Below are positions 8,516 through 16,802 of a stretch of 63,713 nt of DNA, piece after piece. Every line of letters begins with the position of its first letter. Position 1 is the first letter of the stretch. Both the position numbers and the translations under genes were made by a program. The DNA is taken from contig JACPDI010000006.1 of NCBI GenBank assembly GCA_016184105.1, positions 24,897-88,609 on the forward strand, written 5' to 3'. This DNA is from Acidobacteriota bacterium. GTDB lineage: Bacteria; Acidobacteriota; Vicinamibacteria; Vicinamibacterales; 2-12-FULL-66-21. The notes beneath the pieces are model-generated. The model had not been told where the DNA came from and did not search any database. It saw nothing but the letters and a program-made list of their open reading frames with translations.

Positions 8516-10357
8516 TCAGCCGCGCGCGCGCGGCAACCGCCCGTTGACGAATGTCATGAGGTCGACGAATTGGACCTCGCTTCCCGGCGCGCTGGCCTGC
8601 GCGCCCTTGAGCATGATGGAGCAGAACGGGCAGGCGGTGACCACCGTCCCCGCGCCCGTCTCCTGCAGCTGCTTGAATCGCACGTCGCTGATGCGCGCGC
8701 CCGGCTCCTCTTCCTTGTCCGCGAAGAGCAGCCCCCCCCCGGCGCCGCAGCAGTACGGGTTTTCGCGGTTGCGCACCGGCTCCCGCACGTCGGCGCCGAA
8801 CCGCGCCAGCAGGCTCCTCGGCTCGTCGACTTTCCCGCCGTAGCGCGCCAGATAGCACGGGTCATGATACGTGACCGCTCCGTCCGGCCCGTCACCGCCG
8901 GCGGCCAGGCGAAGGTCGCGCGTGACCTCTTCAACGAACACCGCTGAATGGACGATTTCCACTTCGTACCCGAACCGCCGGTAATCGTCGCCGATCGTCT
9001 TGACGCAGTGCGGGCACGACGTCACGATCTTCTTCGCCTTCGACGCCTTCAGGTCCGCGATGTTGGCGTTGGCCAGCTCCTGGAACATGTACTCGTTGCC
9101 GGTGCGCTTGGCGGGATCTCCCGTGCAGCGTTCCTTCGCGAGCACGCCGAACCGCACGCCGCGCGCGCGGAGGATCTCGAACAGCGACCGGAACGATTTC
9201 TGGTAGTCGGCCTCGAACGCGCCGGCGCACCCGAGCCACACGAGCACGTCGTGCCTGGCCGGGTCGAAGGTCTCGAGCGCGGCCGATTCCACGAACTTCT
9301 GCCGCTGGTCGTACCCGAGTCCCCAGATGTTGCCGCGGCGCTCGAGGAGGTTGTACATCGCGCCCAGGTACTCCGGCGCATCGCCGTTCGAGACGAGTCC
9401 GCGGCGCGATCCGATGAGGATCGGCAGGTGCTCGATCCCCACGGGGCACTGGTTCTCACACGCCCCGCACGTCGTGCACTGCCACAGCGCCTTCTCCGTG
9501 TAGATCTCCGCGAGCGTCGCGTCGCGTTTCCCGGCCAGCAGCGCGTCCTCGGTGCTGAGGATGATCGTCTTCGGGTTCAGCTCCTTGCCGGCACCCCACG
9601 CGGGGCAGTTCACCTGGCACCGGCCGCACTCCACGCACGTGAACGCGTCGAGCACCATCTTGCCGGCCAGGTCCTTGATCGTTTCGAGCCCCACCTCCTC
9701 CTTTTCGAAATCGAGGTTCGGCACGTTCCCCAGCTGCGGCGACCTGAGGAAGACCGTAATGGGCGAGAGCAGCAGGTGCAGGTGCTTCGACCCGGGGATG
9801 AGCGACAGGAACGCGAGGATGACGATGGCGTGCACCCACCAGTTCACGCGCCCCGCAACCGACGCCTCGTCGAGCCTCCATCCCAGGAGAAACGTCGCCA
9901 TCAGGGTGGCAATGAACAGCGCGATGACGACCGACTCGAGCGACACCTTTTCGCCCAGGCCGGCCGGCCTCACGAACGCCCGCCTGATCAGCAGGTAGAC
10001 GATGCCCGCCAGGACGGCGATGGCAAACGGTGTGAGGGCGGCGCGGTAGGCGCGGAACCAGCCGGCGTGGGTCAGATCGGCGATGCCGAGCCCCTTGAGG
10101 AACTCGGCGAGCGTGTACAGCCCGAACGCCACGAACCCCCAGAACACCAGGGCGTGCGCGATGCCGGCGACCGGGCGCTCGACGATCGTCTTCCGCTGGC
10201 CGACGACATCAACGAGGAACCGCCAGACGCGGAAGCCCGGGCGTTCGAGAGAAAAGTTGTTGGGGGCCGCGGCAATGAGGCGGACGCGCGTCGCCATCTG
10301 CGCGGCAAACGCGCCCACGAACAGGACCACCAGCACCCAGAGGGCGAGCGTTTCCAT
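8516..10357 (-). CDS. Membrane-bound Fe-S oxidoreductase linking ETF to quinone (EMO-type)
   Basis: A 613-aa membrane protein with three parts. Residues 1-205 contain about six membrane helices like the NarI-type haem b subunit (IAHALVFWGFVAFGLYTL, VNWWVHAIVILAFLSLI). Two [4Fe-4S] ferredoxin motifs follow, with Cys241/244/247/251 (CVECGRCQVNC) and Cys294/297/300/304 (CTTCGACENQC). Two C-terminal CCG domains contain WLGCAGAFEAD, HDPCYLARYGG and NPYCCGAGGG. Proteins of this plan next to etfAB are the proposed ETF:(methyl)menaquinone oxidoreductases. Here it is immediately downstream of etfB-etfA, supporting that role. ATG at 10357. Confidence 0.9.
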   Translation of the reverse strand: METLALWVLVVLFVGAFAAQMATRVRLIAAAPNNFSLERPGFRVWRFLVDVVGQRKTIVERPVAGIAHALVFWGFVAFGLYTLAEFLKGLGIADLTHAGWFRAYRAALTPFAIAVLAGIVYLLIRRAFVRPAGLGEKVSLESVVIALFIATLMATFLLGWRLDEASVAGRVNWWVHAIVILAFLSLIPGSKHLHLLLSPITVFLRSPQLGNVPNLDFEKEEVGLETIKDLAGKMVLDAFTCVECGRCQVNCPAWGAGKELNPKTIILSTEDALLAGKRDATLAEIYTEKALWQCTTCGACENQCPVGIEHLPILIGSRRGLVSNGDAPEYLGAMYNLLERRGNIWGLGYDQRQKFVESAALETFDPARHDVLVWLGCAGAFEADYQKSFRSLFEILRARGVRFGVLAKERCTGDPAKRTGNEYMFQELANANIADLKASKAKKIVTSCPHCVKTIGDDYRRFGYEVEIVHSAVFVEEVTRDLRLAAGGDGPDGAVTYHDPCYLARYGGKVDEPRSLLARFGADVREPVRNRENPYCCGAGGGLLFADKEEEPGARISDVRFKQLQETGAGTVVTACPFCSIMLKGAQASAPGSEVQFVDLMTFVNGRLPRARG

Positions 10358-10378
10358 GCGGGCCGCCGAAAGGCGGCG

Positions 10379-11344
10379 TCACTCCTTCAACGCAGTCGTC
10401 AGCGCTGGGACGACGTCGAACAAGTCGGCGACGATGCCATAGTCGGCCACCTCGAAGATCGGGGCGTCGGGATCCTTGTTAATCGCCACGATCGTCTTCG
10501 AGCCCTTCATGCCGACCAGGTGCTGGATCGCCCCGGAGATTCCAAGCGCCAGGTACAGCTTCGGCGCCACCGTCTGTCCCGAGCTTCCCACCTGGCGTTC
10601 CATCGGCAGCCAGCCGGCGTCGCAGATGGGGCGCGAGGCCGCGACTTCCGCGCCGAGGGCGTCGGCCAGCGCCTGCACCAGCGGCAGTCCCTCGGGCCCC
10701 TTGATGCCGCGCCCCACGCTCACGATGCGCTCGGCCTGGGAAAGATCGACGGCCTGCCGCGCTTCCTTGAACGGCGCCTCCGGCTTCTGGCGGATGGCTG
10801 ACGCGTCCACGGCCGCATCGACGGTGCGAACCGCGGCCCGCCGGCCGCTCTTCTTGAGCGCATCGACCCGGAACGCCCCGATCTGGATCGTCACGAGGTG
10901 CGGCGTCGGACCGTCGGCAACGACGTCGGCGTTCAGCTTCCCCTGGAAGACCGGCCGCGTGAACGCGCGGCCGTCGCCATGGGCCTTGATCGCGGTGCAG
11001 TCGGTGATGAGCGCCCGCTCGAGGCGCGCGGCAAGCTTCGGCGCGAAGTCGCGCGTCTGGTACGTGTGCGGCAGCACGACGAGGCCGGGCTCGGCGTCAC
11101 GAATGAACGCGGCCAGAGCCTGCACGTACCCGTCCGGCGTGTAGAGATCGAGCGCCGCGTGCTGAAGCGCGATGACTTCCGCGACCTCCGCCGCCGCAAG
11201 CTCCGCGGCCGCCGCGCCGACCTCGCGCCCGGCGATGGCGACCTTCACGTCGCCGCCGATCGACTGCGCGGCGACGATGGCTTCCCATGACGCCCGGTTG
11301 AGCGTCCCGCCCGTCTGTTCCGCGATGACGAGGATGCCCGCCAT
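10379..11344 (-). CDS. etfA: Electron transfer flavoprotein alpha subunit
   Basis: A 321-aa FAD-binding subunit of ETF, accepting electrons from acyl-CoA dehydrogenases in the cytoplasm. The N-terminal domain begins ILVIAEQTGGTLNRASWE. The C-terminal FAD domain shows SVGRGIKGPEGLPL, GAEVAASRPICDAGWLP, the QVGSSGQTVAPKLYLALGIS block and HLVGMKGSKTIVAINKDPDAP, all classical EtfA signatures. ATG at 11344, two bases after the etfB stop. Length is typical. Confidence 0.97.
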   Translation of the reverse strand: MAGILVIAEQTGGTLNRASWEAIVAAQSIGGDVKVAIAGREVGAAAAELAAAEVAEVIALQHAALDLYTPDGYVQALAAFIRDAEPGLVVLPHTYQTRDFAPKLAARLERALITDCTAIKAHGDGRAFTRPVFQGKLNADVVADGPTPHLVTIQIGAFRVDALKKSGRRAAVRTVDAAVDASAIRQKPEAPFKEARQAVDLSQAERIVSVGRGIKGPEGLPLVQALADALGAEVAASRPICDAGWLPMERQVGSSGQTVAPKLYLALGISGAIQHLVGMKGSKTIVAINKDPDAPIFEVADYGIVADLFDVVPALTTALKE

Positions 11345-11346
11345 GG

Positions 11347-12105
11347 CTAGATCACCCTCGCATCGTCACGGAGCGCCCTGACGAGCTGCCTGGCCGCATC
11401 CGCCGCGGAGCCGCCGATCATCTCGGTCTTCTTCACCTTCTGCGGCGGATACAGGTCGACGATGCGCTGGCGCGCCGCAAGGCCGGCGGGCGCCGGGACC
11501 GTGCGGATTTCCTTCTTCTTCGCGGCCATGATGCCCTTGAGCGTCGCGTACCGGAGCTGGTTGATGCCGCTCTGGATCGTGAGCAGCGCCGGAAGAGGCA
11601 TCGTGACGAACTGGAACCAGCCGCCCTCCAGCTCGCGTTTGACCCGGAGGCTGCCGCCATCCGCGTTGACTTCCATGATGATCGTGGCGTGCGGGATGCC
11701 GAGATTCTCGGCGAGCACCACGCCGACCTGGCCGAAGCCGTGGTCGTCGGACTGCAGGCCCGTGAGCACGAGGTCGAAGGCCTCGTCCTTGATGGCGGAG
11801 GCGAGCGCGCCCGCCATCGAAAACGCGTCGCCGGATCCCAGCTCCCCCTCGACGTGGATGGCGCGGTCGGCGCCGCGCGCCAGCGCCTCGCGGATGACCT
11901 GCGTCGCGCGGGCGGGGCCGGCGCTGCAGACGACGACCTCGCCGCCGTGCTTTTCCTTGAGGCGCAGCCCCTCTTCGAGCGCGTAGGCGTCAGGCTCGTT
12001 CAGCTCGAATGTCGCGTCCTGGTCGCGGATCCAGGTCTTTTGCTCGTTGACGCGGATCTGCGACTCGCGCGTGATGACCTGCTTGATGCAGACTGCAATC
12101 TTCAT
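11347..12105 (-). CDS. etfB: Electron transfer flavoprotein beta subunit
   Basis: A 252-aa partner of EtfA that holds AMP or, in bifurcating types, a second FAD. MKIAVCIKQVITRESQIRVN at the start, LNEPDAYALEEGLRLKE, LVLTGLQSDDHGFGQVGVVLAE and PALLTIQSGINQLRYATLKGI are EtfB signatures. It leads the etfB-etfA-membrane Fe-S run; a heptamer-repeat hairpin lies just upstream (12112-12178) in the gap from fabF. Which acyl-CoA dehydrogenases feed it cannot be told, but one is encoded at 55829-56971. Confidence 0.97.
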   Translation of the reverse strand: MKIAVCIKQVITRESQIRVNEQKTWIRDQDATFELNEPDAYALEEGLRLKEKHGGEVVVCSAGPARATQVIREALARGADRAIHVEGELGSGDAFSMAGALASAIKDEAFDLVLTGLQSDDHGFGQVGVVLAENLGIPHATIIMEVNADGGSLRVKRELEGGWFQFVTMPLPALLTIQSGINQLRYATLKGIMAAKKKEIRTVPAPAGLAARQRIVDLYPPQKVKKTEMIGGSAADAARQLVRALRDDARVI

Positions 12106-12111
12106 CGTATG

Positions 12112-12178
12112 GTGGTCAGTGGGCAGTGGTCAGTGAGCAGTGGTCGTTCTGGCCACTGATCACCGGCCGCCGGTCACT
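12112..12178. repeat. Heptamer-repeat hairpin (TGNYCAC unit) between fabF and etfB
   Basis: The left arm is five in-phase 7-base units: GTGGTCA, GTGGGCA, GTGGTCA, GTGAGCA, GTGGTCG (12112-12146). After TTCT the right arm has four units, GGCCACT, GATCACC, GGCCGCC, GGTCACT (12151-12178), roughly complementary in reverse. The result is an imperfect long hairpin made of degenerate heptamers, and it overlaps the fabF stop codon. Confidence 0.8.
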
Positions 12179-13418
12179 ACTCCTCGTACCTCTTGAACAG
12201 CAGCGCCCCGTTCGTCCCCCCAAAGCCGAAAGAGTTCGACAGCACGTACCGGACGGTCGCCGCCCGGGCCGTGTGCGGCACGTAATCGAGGTCGCACTCC
12301 GGGTCCGGGTTGTCCAGGTTGATCGTCGGCGGCAGCATCTGCCGCTTGACCGCGAGCGCGCTGATGCCCGCCTCGAGCCCGCCGGCCGCGCCGAGCAGGT
12401 GCCCCGTCATCGACTTGGTGGACGAGATGGCCAGCTTCCGCGCGTGGTCGCCGAAGCACTTCTTGATCGCCAGCGTCTCGAGCTTGTCGTTGTACGGCGT
12501 GGAGGTGCCGTGCGCGTTGATGTAATCGACCGCAGACGGCTCGATCCCGGCGTCCTTCAGCGCGGCGCGCATGACCCGGACGCCACCGTCGCCATCCTCG
12601 GACGGCGCGGTGATGTGGAACGCGTCGGCCGACATGCCGTAGCCGACCAGCTCGGCATAGATGGCCGCGCCGCGCGCCTTCGCGAACCCCAGCTCCTCGA
12701 GGATGATGACGCCCGAGCCCTCACCCATGATGAAGCCGTCGCGCTCGGCGTCGAACGGCCGGCTGGCGCGCTCGGGCTCGTCGTTGCGCGTGGAGAGCGC
12801 GCGCATCGCGGCAAAGCCGCCGACGCCCATCGGCGTGATGGCGGCCTCGGATCCGCCGGCGATCATCACGTCCGCCGAGTCGCGCCGGATGATTTCGTAC
12901 GCGTCGCCGATGGCGTGCGCGGAGGCGGAGCACGCGGTGCACGTGGCGGAATTGGGCCCCTTCGCGCCGAACCGGATGGAGACCTGGCCCGCCGCGAGGT
13001 TGATGATGGCAGCCGGAATGAAGAACGGCGAGATTTTCCGGGGCCCTCCCTCGAGCAGCGCCTTGTGCTCACGCTCGATGGTGCTGAACCCGCCGATGCC
13101 GGACGCGATGAACACCCCCACGCGGGGGGCGATGTCCTCCGTCACCGAGAGCCGCGCGTCGTCCATGGCGAACTGCGAGGCCGCGATGGCGTACTGGATG
13201 AAGACGTCCATCTTCTTGACGTCTTTCTTCTCGAGGAACTGGAGGGGGTCGAACCCCTGCACTTCCCCCGCGATGCGGCAGGCGTGCTGCGCAGCGTCGA
13301 AACGCGTAATCGGGCCGATCCCGCTCCGGCCGGCGCAGAGCGCGTCCCAGTTCGTTTCCGTCCCGACACCGAGCGGTGACACCAGCCCGACGCCCGTGAC
13401 TACAACCCGACGACCCAA
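12177..13418 (-). CDS. fabF: Beta-ketoacyl-ACP synthase II
   Basis: A 413-aa condensing enzyme that extends acyl-ACP with malonyl-ACP in fatty-acid elongation. The catalytic triad is visible: Cys163 in TACSAS, His303 in NAHGTSTPYND and His340 in KSMTGHLLGAAGG. GEGSGVIILEE and NSFGFGGTNGALLF are also family hallmarks. Full length. It starts at GTG/ATG 13418, 8 bases after the acpP stop, the usual acpP-fabF pairing. The stop sits in a heptamer-repeat hairpin. Confidence 0.97.
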   Translation of the reverse strand: MGRRVVVTGVGLVSPLGVGTETNWDALCAGRSGIGPITRFDAAQHACRIAGEVQGFDPLQFLEKKDVKKMDVFIQYAIAASQFAMDDARLSVTEDIAPRVGVFIASGIGGFSTIEREHKALLEGGPRKISPFFIPAAIINLAAGQVSIRFGAKGPNSATCTACSASAHAIGDAYEIIRRDSADVMIAGGSEAAITPMGVGGFAAMRALSTRNDEPERASRPFDAERDGFIMGEGSGVIILEELGFAKARGAAIYAELVGYGMSADAFHITAPSEDGDGGVRVMRAALKDAGIEPSAVDYINAHGTSTPYNDKLETLAIKKCFGDHARKLAISSTKSMTGHLLGAAGGLEAGISALAVKRQMLPPTINLDNPDPECDLDYVPHTARAATVRYVLSNSFGFGGTNGALLFKRYEE

Positions 13419-13426
13419 TGGCCCCC

Positions 13427-13669
13427 CTACTTTTTCCCCTTGGAATGCGAGTCGATGTACTCGATCGCCTCGCGGACGCGCGTGATCTTCTCAGCGTCCT
13501 CGTCCGGGATCTCGATCCCGAACTCCTCCTCGAACGCCATCACGAGTTCGACGGTGTCGAGCGAGTCGGCGCCCAGGTCGTCCACGAACGACGCATCCGG
13601 CGTCACTTCTTCTTCGTCGACCCCGAGCTGCTCCACGATGATGCTCTTGACTTTGTCTGCAACCGCCAC
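13427..13669 (-). CDS. acpP: Acyl carrier protein
   Basis: An 80-aa acidic carrier that holds growing acyl chains on 4'-phosphopantetheine. The attachment site is Ser36 in [18 protein letters not shown], followed by IPDEDAEKI; the charge pattern and length are typical. GTG at 13669 is chosen because a strong AAGGAGG lies 6 bases upstream; a longer open frame lacks any ACP homology before this point. fabG precedes it by 110 bp and fabF follows by 8 bp. That 110-bp gap contains a small GCGGGG/CCCCGC hairpin. Confidence 0.97.
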   Translation of the reverse strand: MAVADKVKSIIVEQLGVDEEEVTPDASFVDDLGADSLDTVELVMAFEEEFGIEIPDEDAEKITRVREAIEYIDSHSKGKK

Positions 13670-13675
13670 GTGCTT

Positions 13676-13682
13676 CCTCCTT
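13676..13682 (-). promoter_or_regulatory. Strong ribosome-binding site deciding the acpP start
   Basis: AAGGAGG on the minus strand, 6 bases before GTG 13669, one of the best Shine-Dalgarno matches in the window. It fits the very high translation expected for ACP. Confidence 0.8.
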
Positions 13683-13779
13683 GAACGCTCGCGGGGCCCA
13701 ACCCCGCTCGCCCGCGCTCGGCGGTCCCGCGCTGGAGCGCAGGACTCCCTTCCAGCGCCTCGCGCGAGCCGCAGGCGCT

Positions 13780-14520
13780 CTACATGTACATCCCGCCGTT
13801 GACCGCGAGAACCTGTCCCGTAATATACGATGCCGCGTCCGACGCCAGAAAGCAGACCGCCGACGCCACGTCCTCCGGTGTTCCGAGACGGCCCAGCGGG
13901 ATCTTCGAGGCCCACGTCTCGCGCGCGCTCGCGGTGAGCGCGCGGGTCATGTCCGTGTCAATCAGCCCGGGCGCGACGACGTTCACCGTGATCCCGCGCG
14001 AGGCCACTTCGAGCGCCAGCGCCTTGCTGAAGCCGATGATGCCCGCCTTCGAGGCCGCGTAGTTCGCCTGCCCCGCGTTGCCGGCCTGCCCCACGACCGA
14101 GCTGATGGAGATCACCCGGCCGGCCCGCTGCCGGACCATCGGCTTGAGCACCGCCTGCACGCACGAGAACATCGCCGTCAGGTTGGTCGCCACCACCGCG
14201 TCCCAGTCCTCGCGCTTCATCCGGAGCATCAGCTGGTCGCGCGCGATCCCGGCATTGTTCACCAGGACGTCGACCCGGCCGAACCGCTCCAGCGCCCCGG
14301 CGACCATCCGGTCGATCGACTCGCGATCGGTCACATCCACCGACGCCAGCTCCGCGTGCCCGCCGGCCCCGGCGATCTCGTCCACCGTCGCACGCGCGTT
14401 CTCGCCGCGCGAGGCCGCCACCACCGTCGCCCCCTGCCCGGCCAGCATCCGGGCGGTGGCCCGGCCGATACCCCGGGACGCACCGGTGACGATGGCAATG
14501 CGGCCCGAAAGATTGATCAT
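13780..14520 (-). CDS. fabG: 3-oxoacyl-ACP reductase
   Basis: A 246-aa NADPH-dependent short-chain dehydrogenase that reduces 3-ketoacyl-ACP. The nucleotide motif TGASRGIG is at residues 12-19 and NNAG at 88-91. The catalytic tetrad Asn114, Ser140/141, Tyr154 and Lys158 is intact in the context [21 protein letters not shown] and the terminal [12 protein letters not shown] are FabG-like. The ATG overlaps the fabD stop as ATGA. Context (fabD upstream, acpP downstream) separates it from other SDR enzymes. Confidence 0.96.
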   Translation of the reverse strand: MINLSGRIAIVTGASRGIGRATARMLAGQGATVVAASRGENARATVDEIAGAGGHAELASVDVTDRESIDRMVAGALERFGRVDVLVNNAGIARDQLMLRMKREDWDAVVATNLTAMFSCVQAVLKPMVRQRAGRVISISSVVGQAGNAGQANYAASKAGIIGFSKALALEVASRGITVNVVAPGLIDTDMTRALTASARETWASKIPLGRLGTPEDVASAVCFLASDAASYITGQVLAVNGGMYM

Positions 14521-15446
14521 AGAGTTTTCAGGGCCTCAGCGGCCGCGAGCCCCGATTCGTCCTCGACGTTGGCCAGGCGGGCGCCCCGGTCGATCTTCTT
14601 CACGAGACCGCTCAATACCGTTCCGGGACCCACTTCAACATATGCGCGGACGCCCTCGGACGCAAGCCGCTTGACGACGTCTTCCCAGCGGACCGGGGCG
14701 GAGACCTGCCGGATGAGGGCGTCGATGGCCGACGCGGCGTCCCGTTTCGGGACGGCGTCCACGTTGGCCACGACCGGCACCCGCGGATCCCGCGCGGCCA
14801 GGGCGCGCAGCTCAGGGGCGAGCCGTTCCTCGGCGGGCGTCATCAGCGCGCAGTGGAAGGGGGCGCTCACGGCCAGTGGAATGACACGCTTGGCGCCCAG
14901 CGCCTTTGCGCGGTCCCCCGCCCGCGCCACGGCGTCCGCCGATCCCGCGATGACCACCTGCCCCGGGGAGTTCAGGTTCGCCGGGCTCACCACGTCCCCC
15001 TCTGCGGCCTCGGCGCAGGCCTGCTCGACGAGCGCCGCGTCCAGCCCGAGAATCGCGGCCATGGCGCCGCGTCCGACCGGCACCGCCTCCTGCATGTAGC
15101 GACCGCGGTTTCGCACGACCCGGACCGCGTCGGCAAACGCGAAGGTGCCCGCCGCCACGTGCGCCGAGTACTCGCCGAGGCTATGGCCGGCCACCATCGA
15201 CGGCTCGAGGCCGCGCGAGGCCAGCAGCCGCTGAACGGCGACCGACATCGTCAGGATGGCAGGCTGGGTGTTTTCCGTGAGGGTGAGCGCGTCTTCGGGG
15301 CCTTCGAAGATGATGCGGCTGAGAGCGATGCCAAGCGCGGCGTCAGCCTCTTCGAACGTCTGGCGGCAGACCGGAAACGCGTCGGCGAGCGCCCTGCCCA
15401 TGCCGACGCGCTGCGAGCCTTGCCCGGGAAACAGAAACGCGATCAT
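14517..15446 (-). CDS. fabD: Malonyl-CoA:ACP transacylase
   Basis: A 309-aa enzyme that loads malonate onto ACP. It begins IAFLFPGQGSQRVGMG; nucleophile Ser89 lies in GHSLGEY and His198 in SAPFHCALM. GRYMQEAVPVGRGAMAA is also diagnostic. Full length. It overlaps plsX upstream and fabG downstream by 4 bases each, so the three are almost certainly co-translated. fabH, which usually lies between plsX and fabD, is absent here. Confidence 0.96.
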   Translation of the reverse strand: MIAFLFPGQGSQRVGMGRALADAFPVCRQTFEEADAALGIALSRIIFEGPEDALTLTENTQPAILTMSVAVQRLLASRGLEPSMVAGHSLGEYSAHVAAGTFAFADAVRVVRNRGRYMQEAVPVGRGAMAAILGLDAALVEQACAEAAEGDVVSPANLNSPGQVVIAGSADAVARAGDRAKALGAKRVIPLAVSAPFHCALMTPAEERLAPELRALAARDPRVPVVANVDAVPKRDAASAIDALIRQVSAPVRWEDVVKRLASEGVRAYVEVGPGTVLSGLVKKIDRGARLANVEDESGLAAAEALKTL

Positions 15447-16438
15447 GAATGAGCGACCTGGATGTCCTCAGCGATGCGCTCGACGAACCCCATGGCGGCC
15501 AAGCGAAGCGCCAGCGCGATCCCGTTACGGATCGCGCGCGCGTCGGAGCGCCCGTGCCCGATGACACACAATCCGTGGACGCCGACGAGCGGCGCGCCGC
15601 CGTACTCCGCGTAATCCAGCCTGCGGTGGAGGCGCTCGAACGCGCGTCGCGCGAGCAGGAATCCGGCGCGCGCGGTGACGGTTCGCGACAGCTCCTCGTC
15701 GAGCAGCCCCGCGATCGCCGAGGCCAGGCTCTCGCTGACCTTCAGGGCGACGTTTCCCGTGAACCCGTCGCACACGATCACGTCGGCGTGACCCGAGTAC
15801 ACGCCGCCGGCGTCCAGGTTGCCGACGAAGTTCACGGGCGATCCGCGCAGCAGGCGGTGCGCCTCGCGCGTCAGATCGTTTCCCTTGGACTCTTCCTCGC
15901 CAATCGACAGCAGGCCGACGCGCGGGCTGGCCACATCGAGCGCCACGCGGGCGACGACAGTCCCCATCGCCGCGAACTGGAACAGGTGATGCGGCCGGCA
16001 ATCCACCGTCGCACCGGCGTCGAGCAGCACGGCCCTGCCGGACTTGGTCGGAATGATCACCGCAAGCGCCGGGCGATCGACCCCGGGCAGCATGCCAAAC
16101 GCGGCGTGCGTCGCCAGGACCGCGGCCCCCGTGTGACCGGCGGAAAACACGGCGTTGGCCTCACCCCGCGTCACCGCCTCCGCCGCCACGCGGATCGACG
16201 AGCGCGGTTTCGCGCGCAATGCAGCCATGGGCGCCTCGCCCATCGCGATCACGTCGTCGGCGTGCCGCACCTCGATGTCGAGTCCGCCGGTCTCGTGCCG
16301 CGCCAGTTCGGCACGGACGGCGTCTTCGCGGCCGGCCAACACCAATGCCGCACGCAGGTCGCGGGCCGCCGCAAGCGCCCCTTCAACCGCCGCACGGGGC
16401 GCGAAATCGCCCCCCATCGCGTCAACGGCTATGCGCAT
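15443..16438 (-). CDS. plsX: Phosphate acyltransferase PlsX
   Basis: A 331-aa enzyme converting acyl-ACP to acyl-phosphate for phospholipid synthesis. The start MRIAVDAMGGDFAPRAAVEG is the family signature. LLDAGATVDCRPHHLFQFA, GLLSIGEEESKGNDLTREAH and the VCDGFTGNVALKVSES block are characteristic. Length is typical. It lies between rpmF and fabD, the standard bacterial arrangement, and overlaps fabD by 4 bases. A heptamer-repeat region separates it from rpmF. Confidence 0.96.
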   Translation of the reverse strand: MRIAVDAMGGDFAPRAAVEGALAAARDLRAALVLAGREDAVRAELARHETGGLDIEVRHADDVIAMGEAPMAALRAKPRSSIRVAAEAVTRGEANAVFSAGHTGAAVLATHAAFGMLPGVDRPALAVIIPTKSGRAVLLDAGATVDCRPHHLFQFAAMGTVVARVALDVASPRVGLLSIGEEESKGNDLTREAHRLLRGSPVNFVGNLDAGGVYSGHADVIVCDGFTGNVALKVSESLASAIAGLLDEELSRTVTARAGFLLARRAFERLHRRLDYAEYGGAPLVGVHGLCVIGHGRSDARAIRNGIALALRLAAMGFVERIAEDIQVAHS

Positions 16439-16443
16439 TCAAA

Positions 16444-16541
16444 CAGTGGGCAGTGAACAGTGGGCAGCGGGAAGGTGACCGGCACTCGGTGGCCGTTGGT
16501 CGCCGAACCCCGACGCCTCTGGTCCCTGGCCTCTGATCAGG
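16444..16541. repeat. Heptamer-repeat hairpin between rpmF and plsX
   Basis: Four 7-base units, CAGTGGG, CAGTGAA, CAGTGGG and CAGCGGG (16444-16471), are followed by a looser stretch with traces of the same period. The right part (16516-16541) reads CCTCTGG TCCCTGG CCTCTGA, roughly the reverse complement of the left units. The rpmF stop codon (16537-16539) lies inside the right part. Confidence 0.7.
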
Positions 16542-16719
16542 CTTCCTCCACCTGCCGGGCCGGTCGTCCCTTGTAGTACCCGCAGTGCGGGCACACCTGG
16601 TGTGGGCGCTTGGATTCGTGACACTGCGGGCACTGGCCGAGCGTCAGCGGCTTGAGCGCGTCGTGAGCGCGCCGCTTGGCAGTTCGCGACTTGGAATGGC
16701 GTCGTTTTGGATTCGGCAT
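16537..16719 (-). CDS. rpmF: 50S ribosomal protein L32
   Basis: A 60-aa zinc-ribbon ribosomal protein. It starts MPNPKRRHSKSRTAKRRAHD and has a zinc site made of Cys30, Cys33, Cys43 and Cys46 (CPQC and CPHC), the C+ form of L32. It is preceded by yceD and followed by plsX, a conserved neighbourhood. The last codons sit in a repeat array. Confidence 0.97.
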   Translation of the reverse strand: MPNPKRRHSKSRTAKRRAHDALKPLTLGQCPQCHESKRPHQVCPHCGYYKGRPARQVEEA

Positions 16720-16802
16720 TTTTTTAGCCCTCGCGGGGCGGCCTTCGCGCGGCGGCGTCGGTCATTCGAGTCGCAACTCTGCATCCGTGACGCCGCTTGC
16801 GC

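Noticed and set aside
12112-12178. Could the regularly spaced repeats be a CRISPR array?
   Set aside because: Units are 7 bases with no spacers and arranged as a hairpin; no cas genes anywhere in the window.
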